The notes below the pieces were generated by a model that saw nothing but the letters and a program-made list of their open reading frames with translations, did no database searches and was not told the DNA's origin. A DNA stretch of 64,000 nt. It comes from Rufibacter radiotolerans. Lineage in GTDB: Bacteria; Bacteroidota; Bacteroidia; Cytophagales; Hymenobacteraceae. Both the position numbers and the translations under genes were made by a program. Shown in pieces: positions 40,022 to 49,751 of the stretch (the stretch's first letter is position 1; every line of letters begins with the position of its first letter). The stretch covers positions 4,741,001-4,805,000 of the forward strand of contig NZ_CP010777.1 of NCBI RefSeq assembly GCF_001078055.1, read 5' to 3'.

Positions 40022-40786
40022 ATGAGAAAAAAGATTGTTGCCGGAAACTGGAAAATGAACAAAACCTACCAAGACGCCCTAGCGCTGGTAAGTGAGATTG
40101 ACAACATGGTGAAGGACGAAGTCACGGGAGATAATGTAGAAGTGATTGTAACGCCCCCATTTCCGTTTTTACAGTCGGTAGGCAAGTTGATACAGGGCAA
40201 TGACCGCCTTCATTTGGCGGCCCAGGATGTGAGCGCGCATGAGAGCGGCGCCTATACCGGCGAAGTGTCGGCGGCCATGCTGCAGTCTGTGGGCGTGGAG
40301 TACGTGTTAGTGGGCCACTCAGAGCGCCGCCAGTACCACCATGAGGATGCTGACCTGCTCTTGAAGAAAATGAAAGCGGCCCTGGGCCAGGGTATTAAGC
40401 CTATTTTCTGCTGCGGCGAGCCACTGGAGGTCCGCGAGTCTGAAAAGCATTTTGAGTATGTGGGCCAGCAACTTAGGGAAACCGTAGGGCACCTGAGCAA
40501 CGAGGAGTTTGACCAGATTGTGATTGCCTATGAGCCTATCTGGGCCATTGGAACCGGCAGAACCGCCAGCAGCCAGCAGGCCCAGGAAATGCACGCCTAC
40601 ATCAGAGAAGAACTGTCCCGCCTGTTTGACGCAGAGGCTGCCTACAACAAGACCATTCTGTACGGCGGCAGCGCCAACCCGGCCAACGCAAGAGAGCTGT
40701 TCTCGCAACCAGACGTAGACGGCGGCCTCATTGGAGGGGCTTCCCTGAAATCCAGAGACTTCACAGACATTATCAAGTCCTTCTAA
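40022..40786 (+). CDS. tpiA: Triose-phosphate isomerase
   Basis: 254 residues of (beta/alpha)8 fold. It interconverts dihydroxyacetone phosphate and glyceraldehyde 3-phosphate. Catalytic residues: Lys11 (AGNWKMNKT), His in LVGHSERR, Glu in AYEPIWAIGTGRTAS. The phosphate loop YGGSANPANARELF and GGLIGGASLK complete it. Normal length. It is followed by a perfect palindrome copy. Confidence 0.97.
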   Translation: MRKKIVAGNWKMNKTYQDALALVSEIDNMVKDEVTGDNVEVIVTPPFPFLQSVGKLIQGNDRLHLAAQDVSAHESGAYTGEVSAAMLQSVGVEYVLVGHSERRQYHHEDADLLLKKMKAALGQGIKPIFCCGEPLEVRESEKHFEYVGQQLRETVGHLSNEEFDQIVIAYEPIWAIGTGRTASSQQAQEMHAYIREELSRLFDAEAAYNKTILYGGSANPANARELFSQPDVDGGLIGGASLKSRDFTDIIKSF

Positions 40787-40831
40787 GGAATTTGCTGCCA
40801 AGGTTTCTGAGGGAATAACCTTAGGGCGATT

Positions 40832-40879
40832 AAAAGCGTTTTGGGCCTGTTTTCCGTAAAACAGGCCCAAAACGCTTTT
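40832..40879. repeat. Intergenic palindrome family, copy 17 (perfect, longest stem)
   Basis: The 22-base arms (40832-40853 and 40858-40879) are exact complements around the loop CCGT, and both ends finish in A4/T4. It lies 46 bases after tpiA and could act as a terminator in both directions. Confidence 0.92.
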
Positions 40880-41239
40880 GGTGTTTTGAGGGGACGGTAT
40901 GAGATCAAAAGGTGCGGGCCTGTTAATAGCCTAAAAGCCAGAGCAACTTGTTTTTTGGCCCGGTAATGGCTGCGGGTAGTGGTGGAAGGCCACTTGGCAG
41001 TAACAGGTTAAGGCACAGGAATAAGCAGCGTGTTGGAGAGAGATGGTTCTGCTTCTGGATTAACCAGGCACCACTAAAAACTTCAATTGTTGCCGTGGCA
41101 GGGCCGCTTCTGTAAGGAAGTTAACCCTTTTTTGTCTCTTTTTTAGAAAACGGGGCAGATACGTACTTGTTATGTTGTATTTTCGTTAAATTATTTCAAG
41201 ATCTGCCGCCGTTGAGCCAGGTCCTTTTTACAGCTATTT
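40880..41239. other. Gap of 360 bases before prmA
   Basis: I see no gene here. The segment TTATGTTGTATTTTCG near 41170 could contribute the prmA promoter but does not match the -7 consensus well. Confidence 0.45.
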
Positions 41240-42076
41240 ATGAGTTTTATTGAAGTAACCATTACCGCGTCCCCAGAATATTCAGAGATCCTCATCGCGG
41301 AACTGAGTGAACTGGGATTTGATATTTTTCAGGAAACCGACCAAGGCTTCCAAGCCTATACCGAAGAGGATAAATTCTCAGAGGAAGCCCTGCAGGAACT
41401 TCTGGAGCGCTACAGCTTCGCCGGTGAGTTCCCTTACCAGACCAAGAGCATTGCCAAGCAGAACTGGAACGAGGAGTGGGAAAAGAACTTTGAACCCCTG
41501 CTCATTGCGGACAAGGTGTCGGTGCGCGCCGATTTCCACCCCAAGCCCGAGGGCATTGCCTACGATATTGTGATCACGCCTAAAATGTCTTTCGGGACCG
41601 GGCACCATGAAACCACCACGCTCATGATTGAGAACCAGCTCACCCTGGACCACACCGGAAAGCGGGTGCTGGACATGGGGTGTGGGACCGGCATTCTGGC
41701 CATCATGGCCGAGCAGCTAGGGGCCCGCGAGGTGCTGGCCGTAGACATTGAAGACTGGACCGTAGAGAACGCCCGCGAAAACGCCGAGCGCAACAACTGC
41801 AAAACCCTTGAGGTAAGATTAGGCGACGCCAGCGTACTGCAGGGCGAGGCGCCTTTTGACCTGATCCTGGCCAACATCAACCGCAACGTGCTGCTGGAAG
41901 ACATGCCCGTGTACAGCAAACTGCTTTTGCCGGGTGGCCCGCTGGTACTAAGCGGCTTTTATACCGAAGACCTCCCCGTACTGCAGGAGAAAGCCACGGA
42001 GTGCGGCCTCTCTTTCCAGAATTCCAGAAGTAAAAACAATTGGGTTTCAGCCATTTTCCTGAAAAACAGCCAATAA
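41240..42076 (+). CDS. prmA: Ribosomal protein L11 methyltransferase
   Basis: 278 residues. It trimethylates ribosomal protein L11 using S-adenosylmethionine. The N-terminal substrate-recognition domain (FIEVTITASPEYSEILIAEL) is followed by the class I methyltransferase fold with motif I VLDMGCGTGILAIMAEQLGA, motif post-I VLAVDIEDW and the DLILANINRNVL stretch (NxxPF-like position). The conserved MSFGTGHHETT precedes motif I. The giant gene starts 19 bases downstream on the same strand. Confidence 0.95.
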   Translation: MSFIEVTITASPEYSEILIAELSELGFDIFQETDQGFQAYTEEDKFSEEALQELLERYSFAGEFPYQTKSIAKQNWNEEWEKNFEPLLIADKVSVRADFHPKPEGIAYDIVITPKMSFGTGHHETTTLMIENQLTLDHTGKRVLDMGCGTGILAIMAEQLGAREVLAVDIEDWTVENARENAERNNCKTLEVRLGDASVLQGEAPFDLILANINRNVLLEDMPVYSKLLLPGGPLVLSGFYTEDLPVLQEKATECGLSFQNSRSKNNWVSAIFLKNSQ

Positions 42077-42095
42077 ACAGATAGCATCTTTCCTT

Positions 42096-45000
42096 ATGAA
42101 GCATCTTTTCCCCTTTCTATTGGTTTTCTTCCTGAGCGTGTCCGTAGGGCAGGCCCAGGTCTACAAAGTGAGCGCAGATGACCCGCAGCAGTACCTGCTG
42201 GACATGCGGGCCATGATGATGGGCGCTAAAAACGAGGCGGCCTTACAGACCTATACCGGCCTGGAAACCGCCTGGAGCAGCGGTAAAGTGAGCAATCCGC
42301 AGAAGGCCCAGATCATGGACCTGACGCAGCAAATGCTCAAGAAAAAACTCAAAGCGCGGCCGCACTTTGAGCATTTTCTGGGGGCCCTGGGCTCCAGCGT
42401 GAACGTGCACCAGTTCACCGGGGCCAAGCTGGACCAGTTACTGAACGTAATGACCCAGACCCTGCAGAAGCAGGATGCCAAGGTATATGAGCGGTTCCTG
42501 CTGAATGCTCACCAGTTTCTGGCTACCAAAATGCTGTACAAAGGCCCTACCAATAGTTTGCAGGTAATTGGCGGAACCATGGCCTTTGAGTACCGTGACG
42601 GCACGGCAGAGGCTGCCTCAGGGGCTGATTGGGGAAACGAACCCGCCGCCCCGGCAACCGCTGCCCCTAAAACGACAGCCGCCAAGACCACCCCGGCACC
42701 TGCTGCAAAGCCAGCCCCTAAAAAAGAGGTGAAGAAAGTAGAGGAAGACCCGTGGGCAGCCTGGGAAACCCCTAAGAAAGTCACCAAACCGGCGGCTAAA
42801 AAATCTACCACCGCCAAGAAAACCACTACCACTACCAAAACTCCGGTCCTAAAACAGGAACCGGTAAAAGCAGCCCCGGTGGAAAAGCAGAAGTACTTCG
42901 CGCAGCCTTTGCCTACGTTGGCTGGGCCAGTGGTGGTGCTGGAGAAAGTGAACCTGTATTTTACCTCGGCGGCAGACTCTGTGAACCTGAAAGAGGTGAA
43001 TGGAGCAGTGGCCCTGTCTAACGGTATATTTGTGGGTAAAGGAGGTAAACTGGTCTGGAACTCTCTGGGCGGAGACGCCACCGCTGAGCTCAGCGGTTTC
43101 TCTTTTGAGGTGGCCAAGCCTGCTTTTAAGGCAGAAGACGTCACCCTTACTTTTCCGGCGGTCTTAGAAAATACCATAAATGGGAACCTGGAATACAGAC
43201 TCACCAAGCCCAAGCCCAACGGCGATAACGGTTTCCCTAAGTTTATCTCTCACACCAATGATGCCAAGATCAAGCGGTTTGGTACAGACATCCAGTACGT
43301 GGGAGGGCTTTCCCTGGCCGGCAACACGCTCATGAGCGCCGCCCTGGACGGAAGCCCGTCTTCTATCACGGTGTCAGACAAAGGCGAGCGCAAGTTCCGG
43401 GCCTCTTCGCGTAACTACACCATTGGTGATACCCTGCTTACCGCTCCTGAAGCCGGAATCACTATTTACCAAGGCAAGGACTCCATCACGCACCCCGGGG
43501 TGAAATTCAAGTACAACCGGGACTCCAAGCGCCTGGTGCTCCTCAACCCCGAAGGGCTCTACAAACTCACCCCGTACTCGCACTCCTATAACAAAGTAGA
43601 GCTTACCACTGATATGGCCGACTGGAAGATCACGGAGCCTGCTATCAACTTTGGTATGCTCACGGCCAAGAACCAGGTACCGGCCCAGGTGAACTCCAAG
43701 GAGTACTTCACCGAGACCAAGTTCCAGCAAATCAAGACCATCTCTAATTTCCACCCGCTGTACACCGCCGTGGCCTATGGGTTAAAGAGCGGGTCGCGTT
43801 CGTTTTTCCTGGCTAATATGGCCGAAGAGATGAAATTGAAGCCAGAGGTGCTGCATAATGCCATGACTACCCTGTCACAGGGGAGCTTTGTGGAGTATGA
43901 CCCCGCTACCGGGCAGGTGCGCCTGCTAGACAAGGCCTACCACTACGTAGATGCCTCCCGCAACAAGAAAGATTTTGACTATATCCATTTAAACGCCTTG
44001 TCGCCGGCCGGTAAGAACGCCACCCTGGACCTGGCTTCCGGAGATCTGGTGCTGCGGGGGGTGAAAAGTTTTGCCTTCCATACAGACTCTACCGTGATAG
44101 CCGAACCAGACAGCCAGACGGTACGCATTCAGAAAAACCGCAATATCTTGTTCAACGGAAAGGTGAAGGCCACCAACTTCACTTTTAAAGGCCAGGAATT
44201 CCTGTTTGACTATGACGGCTTCTTTATTGACTTGGCTAAAATTGACTCTACCGTGCTTACCACCCAAACCAAAGGGAAAGACGGCAAAGACAAAGAGACG
44301 CCGTTTACCCTGGTAAACCGCGGGGGTAAGGGCCAGGCCAAATTGTACCTCAACCGGCCAGACAACAAATCGGGTCGTAAGAAATCGCTTGGGTACCCGG
44401 CCCTGGATGCAATCTCAGGAGCTACCGTGTACTTCAACAAGCCAGAAATTTTGGGTGGGGTGTATGACACCAGCGTGTATTTCAGCATTCCGCCGTTCAA
44501 GATAGACAGCCTGGCCAGTTCCAAATCCAAGACCAACGTGATCGGGTTCAAGGGCACCTTCAACTCGGGGGGCATTTTCCCGCCCATTGAGACCAAGCTG
44601 AACATTCAGCCAGACGGAGCCCTGGGCTTCAACTATGTGGTGCCTAAAAGCGGGTTTTCTTTGTACGGCGGCAAGGGCCGTTTCACAGACACCCTCACCA
44701 TGGACACCAAAGGCCTAAGAGGTAAGGGAACGCTCACCTACCAGACAGCCTCTATGTACTCCCCGGCCTTTGTCTTCTTTGTAGATTCTGCCATTACCAA
44801 AGTAGGTAAGAAAGGAAATTTCACGGCGGGCTCTGTGGCGCAGGGCTCTTACCCCAGCGGTACCTTCAAGTCCTTCACCATGGACTGGAAACCCTACAAA
44901 GACACCCTCAGAATTGAGACCGTAGGCAAAGAGTTGATGAGCATTTTCAGTGACCGGTTTACCTACAAAGGAATGCTGGGCTTTACGCCTTTCTCCTTGT

Positions 45001-47096
45001 TTGGGAGCGGCGTGGCCGAAAATAAAGAGGTGGCCATTAAGTCACCTAAGTTTGTGTTCAAGAAAGGCCTGATCCATGGCAACCAGGCGTCTATGGAGGT
45101 AGCCTCCGCTGACAAAACAACGCCGGCGCTCACCACCACAGACGTGTTCCTTGATTTCTACATGGATGAAGGGTATGCCCAGTACAGCACCGAAAAGAAA
45201 GGCGCCGTCTCTACGGAATTCCCCTTCGCCAAATACAAATCATCGCTTAGCTCGGGCCGGTGGGACTTCAAGTCAAGAAAACTGACGTTGACCGGTGACA
45301 AGGAAAGCACTTCAGATTCATACTTCTATTCCATGAAGTCCGGGCAGGATTCCCTGGCTTTCAAAGCCACCAAGGCGGTGTATGACTTCGGGAATTATAC
45401 CTTGATGGCCTCCGGCGTGCCTTACATTCCGGTAGGTGACAGTTACTTGGTGCCAGATAGCGGCAAGGTGCAGTTCCTGAAAGACGCTGAACTCAGGACC
45501 TTCCGGAACGCCGGGCTCTTGATGGACTCCCTGCAGAAATACCACCAGCTCTCTAAAGGCGAAATTCACATTGATGACCGCATGGGCTTAACGGGTAACG
45601 CTATCTACAAATATACCAATGGTAGCGGAGACGCCTATAAGATCAAGTTCAACAAGTTTGCCTGGCAGCAACCAGAGGTTAGCAAAAGAGACGAACGCAA
45701 CGGCGAAAAAGGCACCGCTTTCTGGTTAGCCGAGGCCACCGTGAAGCAGACAGATACCTTGTTCATCATCCCTAAAGTGCGGTACTACGGTGACCTGGCC
45801 CTGTCTTCCAATAAAAAGACGGTGAATTTTGACGGCTTCGCCAAACTCCTCTTCAAGGGCGCGGAGAGCGCAGACTGGTTCCCGTACGTTAGAAAAGACG
45901 TAGACCCCGAGGATGTACGCATTGAGGTGAAGAAACCGGCCTTAGCCGATGGCACGCCTCTTAAAACCGGTATCCACATCAATACCACCAACGGCAAGAT
46001 CTACAACACCTTCGTCTCCAAAAAGCAGTTTGATGATGACCTCACCGTCTTTGACGTGGAAGGGCTGCTCTCCTTTGACAAGGAAACCAAGCAGTACAAA
46101 CTGGGTGATGAGGGCCGGGCCTATGGCACGTCTTACACCGGTAACATGATGCAGTACAATGACGCCACCAAGCGCGTAACGTATGACGGGGAGTTCAACC
46201 TGATCAAGTCTGTGAAGGACTTCAAGTTGAAAGCCTCTGGAACTGGCGGCGGGCGCACAGACAGCAGCACCTATGAATTGGACACCTTTATGGCGTTTGA
46301 CTTTGACGTGCCGTCCCAGGCCCTGGAAAGCATGGGCCAGAAAGTAGCCAAAGAATCGGGCGGCCTTGCCGAAGGCGTTGACCTCAACGATCCTACGCTG
46401 CTCTACAAACTGGCCGCCTTCATTGGTGACAAAGGCGTGGAAGACTTCAAGACCCAGACCCGCAACGGCTACGTGCATTTCTCCAAGATATCGCCTAAGC
46501 TCATCCACTCCCTGGTGTTGAATAAGGTGAAACTGAAATGGAATACCAAAACCAATGCCTGGCACAGTGTGGGGCAAATAAGTGTTGCCGGTATTGACAA
46601 GACAGACATTAACGCCAAGATCACGGGCTATGTAGAGATCAAGCGCGGGGCGTCCAGTGATGTGGTGTCTATGTACCTGGAGGTGAATCCGTACATCTGG
46701 TATTACTTCCACTTCTATGAAGGCGGCCTGGGCATGACCTCGTCAGATGGGGCGTTCAACGCGGCAGTGTCTTCCAAGTCAAAAGGGCAGGGCATAGCCG
46801 GTTCTTACTCTTTCTACCCTATTGAAGATATTGACAAGATGGAGTTTGTGAACTACTTCCGGAAAACCTACCTGGGGCTGGCACCTACCAAGGCCGCACC
46901 GCAACCCGCCAACAATACCTTTGATACCTTTGGCGAGGAAGACAGCAAGAAAGGCAAGAAGAAGAAAAAAGGCGACGAGGTAACAGACGCCGGTTTTGGC
47001 GTGCCACCGGTTACTACTCAGGAGGAAGAATCCAAGTCTAAGAAAAAGAAGAAGAAAGGCGAAGGCGGGACAGACATTGACCCTGTTAAAAACTAA
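42096..47096 (+). CDS. Giant secreted protein of unknown function (1666 residues)
   Basis: Signal peptide MKHLFPFLLVFFLSVSVGQA. Residues about 20-180 are helical (TQQMLKKKLKARPHFEHFLG). A low-complexity Ala/Pro/Lys/Thr linker spans about 190-285 (KTTAAKTTPAPAAKPAPKKE, KKSTTAKKTTTTTKTPV). Residues about 290-1600 are strand-rich and contain no family I know. The C-terminus is lysine-rich (EDSKKGKKKKKGDEV, SKSKKKKKKGEG). It is probably exported to the periplasm or surface. It starts 19 bases after prmA. I recall similar large proteins in other Bacteroidota but no function. A single unbroken frame supports it being real. Confidence 0.85.
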   Translation: MKHLFPFLLVFFLSVSVGQAQVYKVSADDPQQYLLDMRAMMMGAKNEAALQTYTGLETAWSSGKVSNPQKAQIMDLTQQMLKKKLKARPHFEHFLGALGSSVNVHQFTGAKLDQLLNVMTQTLQKQDAKVYERFLLNAHQFLATKMLYKGPTNSLQVIGGTMAFEYRDGTAEAASGADWGNEPAAPATAAPKTTAAKTTPAPAAKPAPKKEVKKVEEDPWAAWETPKKVTKPAAKKSTTAKKTTTTTKTPVLKQEPVKAAPVEKQKYFAQPLPTLAGPVVVLEKVNLYFTSAADSVNLKEVNGAVALSNGIFVGKGGKLVWNSLGGDATAELSGFSFEVAKPAFKAEDVTLTFPAVLENTINGNLEYRLTKPKPNGDNGFPKFISHTNDAKIKRFGTDIQYVGGLSLAGNTLMSAALDGSPSSITVSDKGERKFRASSRNYTIGDTLLTAPEAGITIYQGKDSITHPGVKFKYNRDSKRLVLLNPEGLYKLTPYSHSYNKVELTTDMADWKITEPAINFGMLTAKNQVPAQVNSKEYFTETKFQQIKTISNFHPLYTAVAYGLKSGSRSFFLANMAEEMKLKPEVLHNAMTTLSQGSFVEYDPATGQVRLLDKAYHYVDASRNKKDFDYIHLNALSPAGKNATLDLASGDLVLRGVKSFAFHTDSTVIAEPDSQTVRIQKNRNILFNGKVKATNFTFKGQEFLFDYDGFFIDLAKIDSTVLTTQTKGKDGKDKETPFTLVNRGGKGQAKLYLNRPDNKSGRKKSLGYPALDAISGATVYFNKPEILGGVYDTSVYFSIPPFKIDSLASSKSKTNVIGFKGTFNSGGIFPPIETKLNIQPDGALGFNYVVPKSGFSLYGGKGRFTDTLTMDTKGLRGKGTLTYQTASMYSPAFVFFVDSAITKVGKKGNFTAGSVAQGSYPSGTFKSFTMDWKPYKDTLRIETVGKELMSIFSDRFTYKGMLGFTPFSLFGSGVAENKEVAIKSPKFVFKKGLIHGNQASMEVASADKTTPALTTTDVFLDFYMDEGYAQYSTEKKGAVSTEFPFAKYKSSLSSGRWDFKSRKLTLTGDKESTSDSYFYSMKSGQDSLAFKATKAVYDFGNYTLMASGVPYIPVGDSYLVPDSGKVQFLKDAELRTFRNAGLLMDSLQKYHQLSKGEIHIDDRMGLTGNAIYKYTNGSGDAYKIKFNKFAWQQPEVSKRDERNGEKGTAFWLAEATVKQTDTLFIIPKVRYYGDLALSSNKKTVNFDGFAKLLFKGAESADWFPYVRKDVDPEDVRIEVKKPALADGTPLKTGIHINTTNGKIYNTFVSKKQFDDDLTVFDVEGLLSFDKETKQYKLGDEGRAYGTSYTGNMMQYNDATKRVTYDGEFNLIKSVKDFKLKASGTGGGRTDSSTYELDTFMAFDFDVPSQALESMGQKVAKESGGLAEGVDLNDPTLLYKLAAFIGDKGVEDFKTQTRNGYVHFSKISPKLIHSLVLNKVKLKWNTKTNAWHSVGQISVAGIDKTDINAKITGYVEIKRGASSDVVSMYLEVNPYIWYYFHFYEGGLGMTSSDGAFNAAVSSKSKGQGIAGSYSFYPIEDIDKMEFVNYFRKTYLGLAPTKAAPQPANNTFDTFGEEDSKKGKKKKKGDEVTDAGFGVPPVTTQEEESKSKKKKKKGEGGTDIDPVKN

Positions 47097-47144
47097 TCTG
47101 CCTTAGGCTGGTAACTCCTGCCAAACCACGCTCTTGCATTGCGC

Positions 47145-47190
47145 ATCCCGTTTCGGGGCTACTTTTCAGAAAGTAGCCCCGAAACGGGAT
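47145..47190. repeat. Intergenic palindrome family, copy 18 (perfect, variant core)
   Basis: Arms at 47145-47165 and 47170-47190 are exact complements over 21 bp, loop TCAG. The core reads GGGGCTACTTT instead of GGGCCTGTTTT, changed on both arms. It lies after the giant gene. Confidence 0.9.
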
Positions 47191-47238
47191 GTTGCTTTAA
47201 GAGCCATGGGGGCTTCTCCATTGCTGGTGGGTTTTTGC

Positions 47239-47246
47239 TATATTTG
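47239..47246 (+). promoter_or_regulatory. Possible -7 box for plsY
   Basis: TATATTTG fits TAnnTTTG, 71 bases before the plsY start. The -33 position is weak. Confidence 0.35.
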
Positions 47247-47317
47247 AAGAAATATATTTATCTGTCAGGAAAGGGCGCCGGCACACAAACTTGCCCGTAA
47301 AAGGAAGAAAAAAAGCA

Positions 47318-47962
47318 ATGGACATAGTTATGATTGGCGGGATAGTTCTGTTGGCCTATTTGATAGGGTCTATCCCCACGGCGGTTTGGGTGGGCAAATC
47401 TTTCTACGGCATTGACGTGCGCCAGCACGGGAGCGGCAACGCCGGGGCCACCAATACCTTTAGGGTGCTGGGCAAGAAGCCGGGTACCATTGTCATGCTG
47501 GTAGATATCTTCAAGGGCTGGTTGGCTAGCTCACTGGCGGGCCTTTTGGTCAACTGGGGCGCTATCTCCCCGGACCACCTTATTCAATTTAAATTACTAC
47601 TGGGGGTGGTGGCCGTTTTGGGGCACATCTTTCCGGTATACGTGGGCTTTAAGGGCGGCAAGGGTGTGGCCACGCTCATGGGCATGGTGCTGGCGGTAGA
47701 CCTGCCGGTAGCGCTGCTGTGCCTGGGCATCTTTGTGGTAGTGCTGCTGCTGACCAAGTATGTGTCTCTGAGCTCAATGCTGGCGGCCATCTCGTTTCCC
47801 TTGCTGCTGTTGCTGCCTATGTTCCGGCCAGAAGACCCGCTGCTGCTGGTGTTTGGCGTGTTGATTGCCCTCATGGTGGTGCTCACGCACAAGAAAAACA
47901 TTGACCGGCTGCTACGCGGGGTAGAAAGCAAGGCCAACATCAATCCGTTCAAGAGCAAGTAA
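47318..47962 (+). CDS. plsY: Glycerol-3-phosphate acyltransferase PlsY
   Basis: 214 residues with five membrane helices. It transfers acyl groups from acyl-phosphate to glycerol 3-phosphate, the first step of phospholipid synthesis. Motifs: motif 1 in YLIGSIPTAVWVGK, motif 2 HGSGNAGATNTFRVLGKKPG, motif 3 GHIFPVYVGFKGGKGVATLMG. The ATG at 47318 was chosen over a TTG at 47291 because it opens the first membrane helix and has GGAAG upstream. Confidence 0.94.
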   Translation: MDIVMIGGIVLLAYLIGSIPTAVWVGKSFYGIDVRQHGSGNAGATNTFRVLGKKPGTIVMLVDIFKGWLASSLAGLLVNWGAISPDHLIQFKLLLGVVAVLGHIFPVYVGFKGGKGVATLMGMVLAVDLPVALLCLGIFVVVLLLTKYVSLSSMLAAISFPLLLLLPMFRPEDPLLLVFGVLIALMVVLTHKKNIDRLLRGVESKANINPFKSK

Positions 47963-48010
47963 CGTTTCATCTAAGGACCATCCTCCTGATACCCGCTGTG
48001 GCTTCAAAAG

Positions 48011-48050
48011 CTGTTTTAGGGCCCTTTTCTTAAAAACAGGCTCAAAACAG
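48011..48050. repeat. Intergenic palindrome family, copy 19
   Basis: Left arm CTGTTTTAGGGCCCTTTT, right arm AAAAACAGGCTCAAAACAG, partial pairing. It lies after plsY. Confidence 0.8.
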
Positions 48051-48117
48051 ATAGGGGCGCTCGAAAAAGCTGGACGAAGGGCCTCAGCCCATAAGTTTTA
48101 AGAACATTGCCGCGTTG

Positions 48118-48149
48118 AAAAGCTATTCTTGAGAGAGAATAGCTTTTTT
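48118..48149 (+). terminator. Terminator before the M20 peptidase gene
   Basis: AAAAGCTATTCT / AGAATAGCTTTT, perfect 12-bp stem followed by TTG. It probably ends the plsY transcript. Confidence 0.75.
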
Positions 48150-48181
48150 GTTTTAACTTCAACTTTCAACCATCGCACCCT

Positions 48182-49549
48182 ATGAAAGCCTATATCCAAG
48201 AAAACAAAGACCGGTTTATCCAGGAACTGCTGGAGCTATTGCGCATCCCATCGGTGAGTGCAGACGCCGCCTTTAAAGGAGACGTTTTAAAAGCTGCCGA
48301 CTACCTGCGCCAGAAACTGGAAGCCGCCGGCGCAGACAATGCCCAGCTGTTTGAGACGGCCGGTAACCCCATTGTGTACGCCGACAAAATCATAGACCCC
48401 AACCTGCCCACGGTGCTGGTGTACGGCCACTATGACGTGCAGCCCGCCGACCCGTATGAACTCTGGGACTCACCGCCATTTGAGCCGGTGATCAAAGATG
48501 AGAAAATATACGCCCGTGGTGCCTGTGATGACAAAGGCCAGACCTACATGCACGTGAAAGCCTTTGAGACCATGATGCACGCCAACACTTTGCCCTGCAA
48601 CGTGCGCTTCATGATTGAGGGCGAAGAGGAAGTAGGCTCTGTGAACCTGGCCACGTTTGTAAAGCAAAACAAAGCCCTTTTGAAATGCGACGTGATCGTG
48701 ATCTCAGACACCGGCATGCTGGCCAACGACGTGCCTTCGGTGACCACCGGTTTGCGCGGCCTCAGCTACCATGAGGTAGAAGTGACCGGCCCTAACCGTG
48801 ACCTGCACTCCGGCCTTTACGGCGGCGCGGTAGCCAACCCTATCAATGTGCTCTGCAAGATGATTGCCTCCTTGCATGACGAGAACAACCACATCACCAT
48901 CCCAGGCTTCTATGACAAGGTGGACGAACTGAGCCCCGAAGAACGTGCCGAGATGGCCCGCGCCCCGTTCAGCTTAGACGCTTACAAGAAAGCCCTGGAC
49001 TTGTCAGACGTGCACGGCGAGGCCGGTTACAGCACCATGGAGCGCAACTCCATCAGGCCTACGCTAGATGTGAACGGCATCTGGGGAGGTTATACCGGCG
49101 AGGGCGCCAAAACAGTGATTGCCTCCAAAGCCTTCGCGAAGATCTCTATGCGCCTTGTGCCGCACCAGAGTTCCGAAGAGATCAGTGAGTTGTTCCAGAA
49201 GCATTTTGAGTCTATCGCGCCGCCCAGCGTGAAAGTGGTAGTAAAACCGCACCACGGCGGTGAGCCGGTAGTGACCCCAACCACCTCGGCGGGTTACAAG
49301 GCCGCGGCCCTGGCCATGGAAGACACCTTCGGCAAGAAACCGGTGCCGGTACGTAGTGGCGGAAGTATTCCTATTGTGGCCATGTTCAAATCTGAGCTGG
49401 GTGTAGACACCGTGCTCATGGGCTTCGGGCTGGACTCAGACGCCATCCACTCCCCCAATGAGCATTTTGGCATCTTCAACTTCATGAAAGGCATTGAGAC
49501 CATTCCGTTGTTCTACCAGCACTTCACGGAGTTGCACGGCAAAGGTTAA
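48182..49549 (+). CDS. M20 family dipeptidase (carnosinase-like)
   Basis: 455 residues. A two-zinc peptidase with VLVYGHYDVQP (metal His and following catalytic Asp), RGACDDKGQTYM (bridging Asp), FMIEGEEEVGS (general base Glu and metal Glu), ISDTGML, and His in SDAIHSPNEHFG. It probably hydrolyses dipeptides in the cytoplasm; no signal peptide is seen. Normal length. It is followed by a palindrome copy and a terminator. Confidence 0.94.
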   Translation: MKAYIQENKDRFIQELLELLRIPSVSADAAFKGDVLKAADYLRQKLEAAGADNAQLFETAGNPIVYADKIIDPNLPTVLVYGHYDVQPADPYELWDSPPFEPVIKDEKIYARGACDDKGQTYMHVKAFETMMHANTLPCNVRFMIEGEEEVGSVNLATFVKQNKALLKCDVIVISDTGMLANDVPSVTTGLRGLSYHEVEVTGPNRDLHSGLYGGAVANPINVLCKMIASLHDENNHITIPGFYDKVDELSPEERAEMARAPFSLDAYKKALDLSDVHGEAGYSTMERNSIRPTLDVNGIWGGYTGEGAKTVIASKAFAKISMRLVPHQSSEEISELFQKHFESIAPPSVKVVVKPHHGGEPVVTPTTSAGYKAAALAMEDTFGKKPVPVRSGGSIPIVAMFKSELGVDTVLMGFGLDSDAIHSPNEHFGIFNFMKGIETIPLFYQHFTELHGKG

Positions 49550-49620
49550 TTTTCTGGATGCAGGCTGTAAGACACTGCACACAGGGCTTTCCTGTTGCGA
49601 AAGCCTACTAAGTCTTTCTC

Positions 49621-49660
49621 CCGTTTTAGGCCTGTTTTAGCCAAAACGGCCCTAAAACAG
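49621..49660. repeat. Intergenic palindrome family, copy 20
   Basis: Arms CCGTTTTAGGCCTGTTTT and AAAACGGCCCTAAAACAG. It lies directly before the terminator at 49665. Confidence 0.87.
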
Positions 49661-49664
49661 AAAC

Positions 49665-49698
49665 CCCCGGTTCCTTAATGAGAACCGGGGATTTTTTT
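49665..49698. terminator. Terminator between the M20 gene and the beta-barrel cluster
   Basis: CCCCGGTTC / GAACCGGGG around an 8-base loop, then ATTTTTTT on the plus strand. Confidence 0.85.
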
Positions 49699-49751
49699 AT
49701 GACATCAGGCTTGCGTCCTGTGTCTTATATTTGGTGTCTACCAGGCAAAGA

